DNA of 31,293 nucleotides, taken from the NCBI GenBank assembly GCA_031969655.1, contig DALYJX010000063.1, forward strand, positions 1 to 31,293. The letters run 5' to 3'. Position 1 is the stretch's first letter; the number at the start of each line of letters is the position of its first letter. This document shows positions 7,523 through 15,556 of this stretch, piece by piece. The notes beneath the pieces are model-generated. The model was given only the letters and a program-made list of their open reading frames with translations. It had not been told where the DNA came from and did not search any database. Made by a program: the position numbers and the translations under genes. Source of the stretch: Microseira sp003486305 (GTDB lineage Bacteria > Cyanobacteriota > Cyanobacteriia > Cyanobacteriales > Aerosakkonemataceae).

Positions 7523-8614
7523 ATGGCGATCGTTTCTTCAAAACAGCCAACCGAACCGGAACGTCAACCGCAGCCGCAAAAGTCAAAAGCCAAGCGCAAG
7601 TCTGCGGATGCACCAACTCGGTCAGAATTATTGCAACCTAGCGCCAATAGCGACGAACTCGATCAATTAGAAGAAGGAATTAGACCCCAGCGACTTGCCG
7701 ATTATATCGGACAAAAAGATTTAAAGACTGTGCTGGAAATTGCCATCAAAGCAGCCAAAGGTCGAGGCGAAACGCTGGATCACCTGTTATTGTACGGCCC
7801 TCCCGGTTTGGGAAAAACGACGATGGCGTTAATTTTGGCGGCGGAAATGGGGGTGGGGTGTAAAATTACGGCTGCACCGGCGTTAGAACGTCCGCGAGAT
7901 ATTGTGGGGTTGTTAGTAGCTCTAAAGCCGGGAGATATTCTATTTATTGATGAAATTCATCGCATGACCAGGATGACGGAAGAGTTACTCTATCCGGCGA
8001 TGGAAGATTTTCGGGTTGATATTACTGTCGGGAAAGGACAAACGGCGCGGACTCGCAGTTTATCGTTACCGCCATTTACTTTAGTGGGGGCGACAACGCG
8101 GGTGGGGTCATTGACTTCGCCATTGCGCGATCGCTTCGGTTTAATCCAGCGCCTGCGCTTCTACGAACCCGACGAACTCACATTAATTGTGCAACGCACA
8201 GCCCAAATTCTCAACGTTCAAATTACCCCAGAAGGTGCAGAGGAAATCGCCCGCCGTTCCAGGGGAACCCCACGAATTGCCAATCGCTTGCTCAAACGGG
8301 TGCGAGATTATGCACAAGTCAAAGCTGCGGGTGCAATAGATCTAAAAATAGCCGCCGAAGCACTGGAAGTTTACAACGTAGACCCATGCGGTTTGGATTG
8401 GACAGACCGCACGATGCTGAGCGTGATGATTAATAATTTTAAAGGCGGGCCGGTGGGATTGGAAGCGATCGCCGCCGCCACGGGCGAAGATACCCAAACG
8501 ATTGAAGAAGTTTACGAACCTTACTTAATGCAAATTGGGTTTATTCACCGCACTCCACGGGGGAGAGTCGCCACTACTGCGGCTTGGAAGCATTTGGGAT
8601 ATTCGTCTCGCTGA
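7523..8614 (+). CDS. ruvB: Holliday junction branch migration helicase RuvB
   Basis: RuvB is the AAA+ motor of RuvABC and drives branch migration of Holliday junctions in recombinational repair. Visible motifs are Walker A GPPGLGKTT, Walker B LFIDEIHR, sensor GATTRVGSLTSPLRDRFG with its arginine, and the C-terminal winged helix ending in PRGRVATTAAWKHLG. The N-terminal tail of about 40 residues is rich in Pro, Gln and Lys, as in other cyanobacterial RuvB proteins. The ATG at 7523 (363 residues, MAIVSSKQ) is preferred; a TTG at 7514 would add three residues. The last 41 bases overlap the 3' end of the opposing histidine kinase gene. Confidence 0.97.
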   Translation: MAIVSSKQPTEPERQPQPQKSKAKRKSADAPTRSELLQPSANSDELDQLEEGIRPQRLADYIGQKDLKTVLEIAIKAAKGRGETLDHLLLYGPPGLGKTTMALILAAEMGVGCKITAAPALERPRDIVGLLVALKPGDILFIDEIHRMTRMTEELLYPAMEDFRVDITVGKGQTARTRSLSLPPFTLVGATTRVGSLTSPLRDRFGLIQRLRFYEPDELTLIVQRTAQILNVQITPEGAEEIARRSRGTPRIANRLLKRVRDYAQVKAAGAIDLKIAAEALEVYNVDPCGLDWTDRTMLSVMINNFKGGPVGLEAIAAATGEDTQTIEEVYEPYLMQIGFIHRTPRGRVATTAAWKHLGYSSR

Positions 8615-10655
8615 GAACGGGACTACCGTGTCCGTTAGTATCGCTAGCAACGCTTAAAGAATCAGCATCGCTAATTTTACTCGGTATTTCGTTACCGCTG
8701 CCGCTCAAGCGGGATGGCGCGATCGCGGGCATAGTAATCTCAACCGTCGTTCCCTTCCCCGTACCTGGACTGTATAAAGTTATCGTACCCCCCATCAGTT
8801 CCATTAACTTGCGCGATATTGCCAATCCCAATCCGGTACCGCCGTGCTTGCGCGTTCTAGTACCGTCAGCCATCACAAAGGGACGAAACAATTTTTGCTG
8901 TTGTTCGGGTGGAACGCCGCATCCGGTATCTCGAACGGTGAGTACAACTTTGTTTGTCCCTGATGGGATTTCCATCTTAATCGAGATGCTACCAACGTCA
9001 GTAAATTTAATCGCGTTACTAACCACGTTGAGGACAACTTGTTTGAGCTTCGCCGGATCGGCTTGCACCGGCATTGTTTCAGTTGGGGGAACCCAAAGCA
9101 ACTGTAAACCTTTTTGATCGAGATGAACCATTTGCAGATCGATTACTTCTTGTAGGAGAATTCGCATATCCACAGGTTCGTTTACAACCGTCAGCGTTCC
9201 GGCTTCTATTTTGGATAAATCCAATATTTCGTTGATAATTTTGAGTAGGTGAATTGCCGCATCATCTGCGCGTTGGAGAAATTCTCTTTCTTCTTCCTCA
9301 TCATCGCAGCAGCCATCTTTCACCAAGCGAATACAACCAATAATTGCATTTAACGGCGTTCTCAACTCGTGGGAAGTATTCGCCAAAAACTCGCTTTTTA
9401 ATTGGTTAGCTGCTTGCGCTTCTTTCCAAGCCGATTCTACCTGTTCTGCCCAAGCAGTCAAGCGATCCACCATCGTATTGAGTGCGATCGCTAAATGATT
9501 AAATTCCCGGATTTTAAAGTTGCTCGGTATCCGTTCCGATCCCCCTCTACCTTGAACGTTGAGCGCGTAGTCTTCCAGTTTTTCCAACGGACGCGCCAGA
9601 TCGCGAGATATATACAAAGTTGCCAATAAGTTAGCCGCTAACAACCCCAAAATCAAATTGAACATTACCTGTTTAATTTCTTCCAGGCCATAGAGCGCGT
9701 TGTCTAGGCTGGCAACGGCTAAAATCACCCATTTATCCTCTGGGTTTTTACTGATAGGGTTTTGTATTGCCGTATACCCCACTACCGATTCTATATTTTC
9801 TCTTTCAAAGTCGTATAGGTGTAAAAAATCCTGCGCGCCAGCGAGGGCATTTTTCAGCACGCTTTCCAGTCGCGCCGCATCTGTTTCCTGAGAGATGTTA
9901 CGTCCAACGCGGTCGGCAATCGGATGCTCTAAAATAGTGCCGTCTTGGTCAATCACGACCGTAGAGCCATAAAGCGAACCTTGCTTATCATTGCGTTGCT
10001 GATACAAGCTGGAGTGAATCGTTAAGGCGTAACGCAATTGCCCAGCGCGGTTGTAAATGGGTGCGCTTAAAACGAGTTGCAGTTGACCGTTAGGAGTTGT
10101 TGGAGCGGCTGTTGCAGTGCCCAGAGGGGATTGATTGAGAAGAGTTGTGACGCGCACGCTAGAGCGACTGGGGAGCAATTGAGTTTGCTGCTGAGGCCAT
10201 AAAGAAGGTGAAAGCGCAACAATCCCTCGTTCTCCACAGGTACTGTTGACAGGTTTACCGTTCTGTAAGTCTATTAATTGAATGCACCCAATCTTCGTCG
10301 GCAGTTGTTGTTGCAGCTGCTCCAGGAATTTTTGCGATTCCTCTTTTGAGCCTGACTGTAGAATAGCGGTATCGGAGGCGGTAATCAGGTTAGCTTGTAG
10401 CGCTTCAATTGCCTCGCCAATTCTTTCACCTTTGCGGATGGCGCTTTCGGTAAGGTTTTGACGAGCGGTTTCCAGCAGGCTAGAGCGTGCCTTGCGATAA
10501 GTGACGTACTCCCCCACGAGTAGAACTGGGACAGAGAGCAGCAAAATGCGCGACAGCAGGATGCGGCGAAACGAAGATTCCCGGGGTTCAGCCATGAAGT
10601 TCAAGATGGGCGATCGCAAAAGGCGATGGAATATAGAATTATCTGGCTTTGCCAT
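8574..10655 (-). CDS. Membrane sensor histidine kinase (Cache-HAMP-HisKA-HATPase)
   Basis: A 693-residue protein. A membrane helix at about residues 31-52 is followed by a periplasmic region of roughly 270 residues. Its part GSTVVIDQDGTILEHPIADRVGRN resembles a Cache domain, a small-molecule sensor. A second helix (about 328-349) leads to a HAMP linker (about 350-403) and the dimerization domain with the phospho-accepting His429 in TSHELRTPLNAIIG. The ATPase domain has its N box in NVVSNAIKFT, G1 DTGCGVP and G2 GGTGLGLAIS. The last 45 residues are Ser- and Asn-rich and unconserved. There is no receiver domain and no response regulator gene nearby, so it is an orphan kinase with unknown signal. 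An alternative start is the ATG at residue 21. The 3' end overlaps ruvB convergently. Confidence 0.94.
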   Translation of the reverse strand: MAKPDNSIFHRLLRSPILNFMAEPRESSFRRILLSRILLLSVPVLLVGEYVTYRKARSSLLETARQNLTESAIRKGERIGEAIEALQANLITASDTAILQSGSKEESQKFLEQLQQQLPTKIGCIQLIDLQNGKPVNSTCGERGIVALSPSLWPQQQTQLLPSRSSVRVTTLLNQSPLGTATAAPTTPNGQLQLVLSAPIYNRAGQLRYALTIHSSLYQQRNDKQGSLYGSTVVIDQDGTILEHPIADRVGRNISQETDAARLESVLKNALAGAQDFLHLYDFERENIESVVGYTAIQNPISKNPEDKWVILAVASLDNALYGLEEIKQVMFNLILGLLAANLLATLYISRDLARPLEKLEDYALNVQGRGGSERIPSNFKIREFNHLAIALNTMVDRLTAWAEQVESAWKEAQAANQLKSEFLANTSHELRTPLNAIIGCIRLVKDGCCDDEEEEREFLQRADDAAIHLLKIINEILDLSKIEAGTLTVVNEPVDMRILLQEVIDLQMVHLDQKGLQLLWVPPTETMPVQADPAKLKQVVLNVVSNAIKFTDVGSISIKMEIPSGTNKVVLTVRDTGCGVPPEQQQKLFRPFVMADGTRTRKHGGTGLGLAISRKLMELMGGTITLYSPGTGKGTTVEITMPAIAPSRLSGSGNEIPSKISDADSLSVASDTNGHGSPVLSETNIPNASKPQ

Positions 10656-10870
10656 AAACCGTCTCTATCTTAAGGTGGAAACCCCAACACCAACTACTTC
10701 TACCGACGCGCTGGTCATCGGTAATTACTATCGCCGCTTGACTAATGACTGCTCAAGCATGTTCCTCCATCACTTGGAATGATGAAGAATTTCTTGTCAT
10801 CTTTGAGTCAGTCTGTTTTTTCAACGACTAATAAACACAATTATAGAAGCGGACAAGATTACCCATCTGC

Positions 10871-10894
10871 GTTGTCGCCGATCAAGGCGACAAC
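10871..10894. repeat. Perfect 9-base inverted repeat upstream of the RibD-like gene
   Basis: GTTGTCGCC and GGCGACAAC surround the six-base loop GATCAA, 30 bases before the ATG at 10925. No T-tract follows. It could be a leader hairpin or an operator. Confidence 0.5.
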
Positions 10895-10924
10895 GACAGC
10901 TACCTGACTCTCCCTTTTAAAGCT

Positions 10925-11611
10925 ATGACTCGACCCCACACGACAGTGATTCTAGCCATGAGTGCCGATGGTAAGATTGCCGATACAGTGCGATCGCCTA
11001 CTTTATTCGGTTCTCCTAACGATAAAGCCCACCTGGAAACCCAAGTTGCTTTAGCTGATGCGATTCTAGTCGGTGCGACTACCCTCCGCAGTGGCAAAAG
11101 CGCGATGCGCGTCATCAACCCAGAATTGCTCAAACAACGCGAACAACAAGGAAAACCTCCCCAACCTGTCCAAATTATTTGCTCGCGCAACGCCCAAATC
11201 AACCCTGAAATCAAATTCTTTTCTCAACCCATCCCGCGTTGGTTGCTTACCACCCCACAAGGAGCAAAGCGATGGGAACAACAGCCGGGATTCGATCGCA
11301 TTTTAATCGCTAATGGAGGCGACAAAGGCATTGACTGGCAAGCAGCATTCTCCGAGATGGCACAATTGGGCTTGGAGCGAATAGCCGTTCTAGGTGGCGG
11401 CGAACTCGTCGCTTCCCTAGTCGCAGAAGATTTAATCGACGAATTCTGGCTCACCGTTTGTCCGTTAATTATCGGCGGCGCAAAGGCTCCCACTCCCGTA
11501 GAAGGAACGGGATTTTTAACTGCTCAAGCACCGCGTTTAGAGCTGTTGTCGGCTGCTCAGGTAGGGCAGGAATTGTTTTTACATTACCGCGTGCAAAGAA
11601 AGGAAGAGTGA
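10925..11611 (+). CDS. RibD C-terminal domain / dihydrofolate reductase-like reductase
   Basis: A 228-residue protein of the RibD_C (DHFR-like) fold, without a deaminase domain. It begins RPHTTVILAMSADGKIAD, the usual substrate-side motif of pyrimidine reductases. It continues with ADAILVGATTLRSGKSAMRV, and near the C-terminus LGLERIAVLGGGELVASLVAEDLIDEFWLTVCPLIIGGAKAP is split into typical NADPH- and core-strand motifs. RibD_C reduces the ribose side chain of the riboflavin precursor with NADPH; stand-alone cyanobacterial homologues are annotated as pyrimidine reductases of riboflavin synthesis. The exact substrate here is inference. It stands alone, 269 bases from the divergent histidine kinase gene. 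Confidence 0.88.
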   Translation: MTRPHTTVILAMSADGKIADTVRSPTLFGSPNDKAHLETQVALADAILVGATTLRSGKSAMRVINPELLKQREQQGKPPQPVQIICSRNAQINPEIKFFSQPIPRWLLTTPQGAKRWEQQPGFDRILIANGGDKGIDWQAAFSEMAQLGLERIAVLGGGELVASLVAEDLIDEFWLTVCPLIIGGAKAPTPVEGTGFLTAQAPRLELLSAAQVGQELFLHYRVQRKEE

Positions 11612-11671
11612 TGCCAGACCTGTTACCTGCCTGCTTGAACGCAGTAAAGTTAACTTTAACCCCTAGTCACC

Positions 11672-11701
11672 AATCCCCGCCTATGCTCAAGCGGGGAGTG
11701 G
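11672..11701 (+). repeat. CCCCGC/GCGGGG hairpin after the RibD-like gene
   Basis: CCCCGC (11675-11680) and GCGGGG (11691-11696) pair around CTATGCTCAA and are followed by AGTGGC. The unit matches the hairpin at 7424-7456 in its AATCC...GCGGGGAGTG frame. It may aid transcription termination or be a remnant of a mobile element's end. Confidence 0.45.
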
Positions 11702-11708
11702 CTTAAAT

Positions 11709-12032
11709 TCACTCAGCAAACATTTCCGCCAAAGTCTCTAAAACAGCCTTTTGCTCATCAGAACTAATCTGACCAAGCCTTTTGACCAATCGAGTTTTAT
11801 CAACAGTGCGAATTTGATCGAGTACTATTTGTCCATCCTTGCTTTGAAATTGGCAAGGTACGCGAGTGGGATAAGATTGACCCCTAGTAGTCATGGGAGC
11901 CACAATGACTGTAGCAATGTATTTGTTCATCTCATCAGGTGAAATGACTACGCAAGGTCTTGTCTTCTGAATCTCGCTACCAATTGTCGGGTCAAGGTTA
12001 ACCAAAAAAACATCAAAGCGTTGAACTACCAT
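11709..12032 (-). CDS. mazF: MazF/PemK-type endoribonuclease toxin
   Basis: A 107-residue MazF-family toxin from the ATG at 12032 (MVVQRFDVFLVNLDPTIGSE). The family motifs are present: DVFLVNLDPT, the KTRPCVVISPDEMN loop with the conserved RPxVV, and the C-terminal LDQIRTVDKTRLVKRLG. MazF toxins cut mRNA at short sites when freed from their antitoxin. The start codon overlaps the stop of the upstream antitoxin gene in ATGGTAG, which implies translational coupling. An upstream in-frame ATG at 12053 would add seven residues (MGSPGVG) read from within the antitoxin gene and is less likely. Confidence 0.93.
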   Translation of the reverse strand: MVVQRFDVFLVNLDPTIGSEIQKTRPCVVISPDEMNKYIATVIVAPMTTRGQSYPTRVPCQFQSKDGQIVLDQIRTVDKTRLVKRLGQISSDEQKAVLETLAEMFAE

Positions 12033-12286
12033 TCCCACTCCAGGCGATCCCATTCTGTGGTAGTTTCACTGTCGAGCAGGATGTCATCTTGTCGTTCTGC
12101 CATGACTGCAAAGGCTTTGTCCCAACCGATACGTGACTTGGGAGCTGCACGGATAATCAAGTAAGTATCGTGAACTTCTATTTCCAGTTCTTCGGAAATA
12201 CCGCTTTGCTCCAACACAGGTTTAGGAATGCGAATTCCCTGAGAGTTGCCAACTTTGACTAGACGGGTTCTGATTACTGTACCCAC
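12026..12286 (-). CDS. mazE: MazE/AbrB-type antitoxin
   Basis: An 86-residue protein. Its first 45 residues form a swapped-hairpin AbrB domain (RTRLVKVGNSQGIRIPKPVLEQ, then LEIEVHDTYLIIRAA), which binds operator DNA. The acidic C-terminal half (DDILLDSETTTEWDRLEWEW) is the usual toxin-binding tail. It neutralises the MazF toxin encoded next to it and probably represses the pair together with it. The start is GTG at 12286; GGCAGG a few bases upstream could serve as ribosome binding site. Confidence 0.92.
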   Translation of the reverse strand: MGTVIRTRLVKVGNSQGIRIPKPVLEQSGISEELEIEVHDTYLIIRAAPKSRIGWDKAFAVMAERQDDILLDSETTTEWDRLEWEW

Positions 12287-12467
12287 GATCGTGCCTGCCG
12301 CTTAGGTAATTACATTGTAGGCACAAGATAAGATAACGGTCAAGCAGTGACACCTGAGTGCCTAGAGAGAGTGAGAGCGATCGCTATATTTGCGATGGTA
12401 TCGGCCTGAAAAACTGAATCTTGCTACGCTAAAAAAAGTTTAATCTTCGCGCTCCTTTGTTTCCCCA

Positions 12468-13673
12468 ATGGTAGAACAGCTATTACCTCGCTATTCTGTT
12501 TCCTGGATTAACAAGATTGCTGAAATTCCTCAGACAGCGTGGGATGCCCTCGCCATGCCGCTCAAAACCCCATTTTTAGAATGGGAATGGTTGAATAATC
12601 TAGAAACTTCTGGCAGTGCGACGGCGAAGGCGGGTTGGTTACCCAACCATCTTACCGTGTGGCGCGATCGCCAACTAATCGCCGCCGCTCCGCTTTACGT
12701 CAAAGGTCACAGTTACGGCGAATTTGTGTTTGACCACCAATGGGCAGATCTAGCTTATCGCTTGGGGGTGCAATATTACCCAAAACTGTTGGGGATGGCG
12801 CCGTTTACCCCAGCGGAAGGTTATCGCTTTTTAATCGCCCCGGGAGAAGATGAAGATGAACTGACCGAATTAATGGTAGGCGCAATCGACCATTTTTGCG
12901 TGAGCCACCACATTTCTGGTTGTAATTTCCTCTACGTTGACCCCGAATGGCGTCCGATAATGGAACGCCACGGTTTCACCAGTTGGATGCACCACAGCTA
13001 CGTTTGGCAAAATTCTGGCTTTAACACATTTGATGATTATTTGCAAGTTTTTAATGCCAATCAGCGCCGCAATATCAAGCGGGAACGCAAAGCAATAGAA
13101 ACAGCAGGCTTGCGATTGGTGACGCTAACGGGCGATGAAATTCCCAAGTCGCTATTTCCCACGATGTACAAATTTTACAGCGATCATTGCGATAAATTTG
13201 GCTGGTGGGGCAGCAAGTACCTGACCAAAAAGTTTTTTGAGCAACTGCATCACCGCTATCGTCATCGGGTGTTATTTGTCGCCGCTTATAGCGAGTACGA
13301 TAGTCACCATCCAACGGGGATGTCTTTTTGCATCGCTAAAGGCGATCGCCTTTACGGGCGCTACTGGGGTTCTACCCACGAGATCGACTGCTTGCACTTT
13401 AATGCTTGTTACTATATGCCGATTGAGTGGGCGATCGCAAACAATATCCAAATTTTCGATCCCGGTGCGGGGGGTCAGCATAAAAAACGTCGCGGTTTTC
13501 CCGCTACGCCCAATCACAGCTTACACCGCTTTTACAACCCTCGGCTGTCTCAAATTCTGCGGTCTTATATTCGGGAAGTCAACGAAATCGAACAGCAAGA
13601 AATCGACGCGATTAATCAGGATATTCCCTTTAGCCGTCGCGAAGTTCAACTCAACCCCGATGCAGATTCCTGA
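12468..13673 (+). CDS. FemAB-like / GNAT-fold peptidogalycan biosynthesis-type protein
   Basis: A 401-residue protein of the FemAB_like family (PF04339, COG3146). It begins with SVSWINKIAEIPQTAWDAL and TPFLEWEWLNNLE, and has WLPNHLTVWR, a long central GNAT-like region (FNANQRRNIKRERKAIE, MYKFYSDHCDKFGWWG) and a conserved end FDPGAGGQHKKRRGF. Members are predicted N-acyltransferases; a role in cell envelope or natural product chemistry has been proposed, but the substrate is unknown. The length is typical. Two small cyanobacterial genes follow within ten bases and probably share its transcript. Confidence 0.9.
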   Translation: MVEQLLPRYSVSWINKIAEIPQTAWDALAMPLKTPFLEWEWLNNLETSGSATAKAGWLPNHLTVWRDRQLIAAAPLYVKGHSYGEFVFDHQWADLAYRLGVQYYPKLLGMAPFTPAEGYRFLIAPGEDEDELTELMVGAIDHFCVSHHISGCNFLYVDPEWRPIMERHGFTSWMHHSYVWQNSGFNTFDDYLQVFNANQRRNIKRERKAIETAGLRLVTLTGDEIPKSLFPTMYKFYSDHCDKFGWWGSKYLTKKFFEQLHHRYRHRVLFVAAYSEYDSHHPTGMSFCIAKGDRLYGRYWGSTHEIDCLHFNACYYMPIEWAIANNIQIFDPGAGGQHKKRRGFPATPNHSLHRFYNPRLSQILRSYIREVNEIEQQEIDAINQDIPFSRREVQLNPDADS

Positions 13674-13682
13674 ATCTAACCG

Positions 13683-13913
13683 TTGTATTCTAGTCTCTGT
13701 GCCACAATTGAGGAACAGACAATTACTCCCACTAACGAACAAGCCCTAGCTTGTCTGCGCGTCTGCCAGATGCTGTCCAGCTATTACCGGAACATCGAGC
13801 TATTCCGTTTTAACGAACAAAAGGGATATGTATATATTTGGGCAGGGGAAGAACTGCAAATTCTTGTGTTTCAAGATGGGAACTGGAGGTTTATAGATGA
13901 AACCGAACTTTAA
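13683..13913 (+). CDS. Small cyanobacterial protein, DUF6888-like
   Basis: A 76-residue protein. The core TPTNEQALACLRVCQMLSS, FRFNEQKGYVYIWAGEE and IIF-like ILVFQDGNWRFI resembles the family I know as DUF6888, found beside DUF6887 genes in cyanobacteria. The name is from memory and should be checked. There is no ATG: the frame opens at 13680 after a stop, and TTG 13683, nine bases past the previous stop, is the only usual start codon. The gene overlaps the next by 17 bases, which supports a translated, coupled pair. Function unknown. Confidence 0.72.
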   Translation: MYSSLCATIEEQTITPTNEQALACLRVCQMLSSYYRNIELFRFNEQKGYVYIWAGEELQILVFQDGNWRFIDETEL

Positions 13914-14514
13914 ACAAATGTCTACTAAAGAACTAAGAGCTTATGTGCTAGCACATCGAGACGATTTGGAAGCTCTTGATGTGCTAGTGAGTCGTCGTAC
14001 TCCCGATTCAGAGGCAACTTGGTATGGTCCAATGACGACTCCTGAAGGTAAGCCAATAGAAGAAAATATCCGCATCGCAGAGGAAGCTATTCGCCAACGC
14101 ATTGAACTATCCGACCAAAAAAAAGCGAAAAAAACCGAACAAATTAATCAAATTGCTGAAATTGATAAAAAACTATCCAATCGTCATCTTGACCTCGATC
14201 CGGGGGGATATTTTATTATCTACCTCGATCGTGATGCTGGACTAATTTGTGCTAAGCATTTCACTAATGTTATTAACGAACAAGGTTTAGCCGTCGATCC
14301 GGAAACTGGAAAAGTTATTCCGGCAAAGGGTAAAGTGCAACGCAGCCACGAGACGCTATATACTGGCAGAACCGCGAAAGAACTTTGCGTGAAAATTTTT
14401 GAGGAAACTAAACCCTCTCCGGTAACAATGTTAGACCATGCTGCGTATTTGGGACGAGAATTTGTGCGTGCGGAAATGGCACTGATTAATGACGAAGAAT
14501 ACGTTCAAGACTAA
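13897..14514 (+). CDS. Fusion of a DUF6887-like domain with DUF4346
   Basis: A 205-residue protein in two parts. Residues 1-75 (KPNFKQMSTKELRAYVLAHR, RRTPDSEATWYGP, IRIAEEAIRQRI) resemble the small cyanobacterial family DUF6887. A charged linker rich in Lys and Glu follows. Residues about 90-205 (LDLDPGGYFIIYLDRDAGLI, HFTNVINEQGLAVDPETGK, GRTAKELCVKIFEE, MLDHAAYLGREFVRAEMAL, YVQD) match DUF4346 (PF14251), normally a separate cyanobacterial protein of about 130 residues, also seen attached to pterin-binding-like proteins. The function of either part is unknown. An internal ATG at 13918 would shorten the N-terminus by seven residues. GGAGG lies upstream of the ATG at 13897, inside the previous gene. 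Confidence 0.87.
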   Translation: MKPNFKQMSTKELRAYVLAHRDDLEALDVLVSRRTPDSEATWYGPMTTPEGKPIEENIRIAEEAIRQRIELSDQKKAKKTEQINQIAEIDKKLSNRHLDLDPGGYFIIYLDRDAGLICAKHFTNVINEQGLAVDPETGKVIPAKGKVQRSHETLYTGRTAKELCVKIFEETKPSPVTMLDHAAYLGREFVRAEMALINDEEYVQD

Positions 14515-14565
14515 TAAACCAAGTTGCTAGTTATCTCGCCAAGAACAGCTAATGGCTAATGGCGT

Positions 14566-14663
14566 GTAAGGGCGTTCGCGCAGCGTGCCGGAGGCATTAG
14601 CAAATGCGATGAAATATTTCAGATTTACCGACAAGATAACAGCGCGAATGCGATAGCCCTTAC
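14566..14663. repeat. Short inverted-repeat element, copy A (MITE-like)
   Basis: GTAAGGGC (14566-14573) and GCCCTTAC (14656-14663) are exact inverted ends. The right side (AACAGCGCGAATGC...CCCTTACAGGCAATTAGC) is nearly identical to copy B at 24221-24293. It carries no gene and is a non-coding repeat of unknown mobility. Confidence 0.7.
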
Positions 14664-14707
14664 AGGCAATTAGCAAAGCCCAAGTTTATAACTAGCAACT
14701 TGCGTTA

Positions 14708-15433
14708 CTATGACCCCATTGCTTGATACCAAAAGTAAGTTGCCATCGGGATGACGGTAGCGGCAATTAACAAGCCAACGACCCAGATTGTAGCGTTGCC
14801 TTGGTCGGTTTCTTCGGCCTTTTTGAAAGTGCCTTCGATTTGAATGTTATCGGCAATTTGGGGTGCGCCCGGATCGGGTTTTCCGGATAAGACGGCGACT
14901 AAGCGATCGCTTGCATCGGAAAATGCTTGGTTGTATTTCGCTTCCCCATTCCGCAACGGCACTAAAACGGTTTCCGACGCCACGCTATCGGCAATTTCAT
15001 CAGCCAGGATAGATTTGACTTTATCCCCCGTCCGAATCGCGGTGTTATTGGTTAAAGTATCCATCACCAATAACGTTTGATTCGCTTGGTCATCAGGGGT
15101 GGGAAACCACTTTTCAAATAACCCATCGGTGAAGCTGTCGATAGTTTCCCCGTAGTCGAGGCGGCGGATGGTGACAAATCTGACTTCGTTACCCGTATCC
15201 TTGGCTAAATTATTCAGTGCGTTGCTAATTTTACCTTCGGTGGCGCGGCTGAGGACTTCAGCTTCGTCGAGTACCCGCGTGCGATCGCTTGGGGAACTCG
15301 GCATCTGATAAACTCCAGTAGCGCTTGCGGGTGCGGCTATGAGTGTGGTAAACAGCAAGAGCGCCGCGACTGATAAAATTAGCCGCGTGTAGTATTTTTG
15401 CCAACGGTTAATCCTGTGAAAAATTTGTTGCAT
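14708..15433 (-). CDS. psb32: TPM-domain protein, Psb32-like (thylakoid lumen)
   Basis: A 241-residue protein from ATG 15433. A signal-like helix (about residues 13-38: YYTRLILSVAALLLFTTLIA) ends in APASA. A TPM domain follows (RVLDEAEVLSRATEGKISNALNNLA in part, EVRFVTIRRLDYGE, ANQTLLVMDTLTNNTAIRTG). A C-terminal membrane anchor is visible (ATIWVVGLLIAATVIPMATY). This layout is that of Psb32 and plant TLP18.3, lumenal factors linked to photosystem II repair. The frame opens with a TTG at 15460, nine codons earlier, but the ATG gives the more typical N-terminus. The stop faces a MITE-like element; heptamer repeats lie upstream. Confidence 0.88.
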   Translation of the reverse strand: MQQIFHRINRWQKYYTRLILSVAALLLFTTLIAAPASATGVYQMPSSPSDRTRVLDEAEVLSRATEGKISNALNNLAKDTGNEVRFVTIRRLDYGETIDSFTDGLFEKWFPTPDDQANQTLLVMDTLTNNTAIRTGDKVKSILADEIADSVASETVLVPLRNGEAKYNQAFSDASDRLVAVLSGKPDPGAPQIADNIQIEGTFKKAEETDQGNATIWVVGLLIAATVIPMATYFWYQAMGS

Positions 15434-15477
15434 GAGATGAAACCAATAAATCCTTTCCAAAAAATACTACAAATACG

Positions 15478-15556
15478 GGTAATGGGTAATGGGTAATTGC
15501 TAATTGCTCATTGCTCATTGCTCATTGTATCGGCGAGCCATTAGCCATTAGCCATG
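15478..15556. repeat. Heptamer repeat array reaching into the end of ureG
   Basis: Runs of GGGTAAT, TTGCTAA, TTGCTCA and AGCCATT units lie between psb32 and ureG. The last units cover the final codons and stop of ureG, which encode MANG and TAA. These are the short tandemly repeated sequences known from many filamentous cyanobacteria. Confidence 0.8.

Noticed and set aside
13683..14514. Toxin-antitoxin system formed by the two small cyanobacterial genes
   Set aside because: Size and overlap are suggestive, but no toxin fold or antitoxin DNA-binding motif is visible, and DUF4346 is not known as a toxin.
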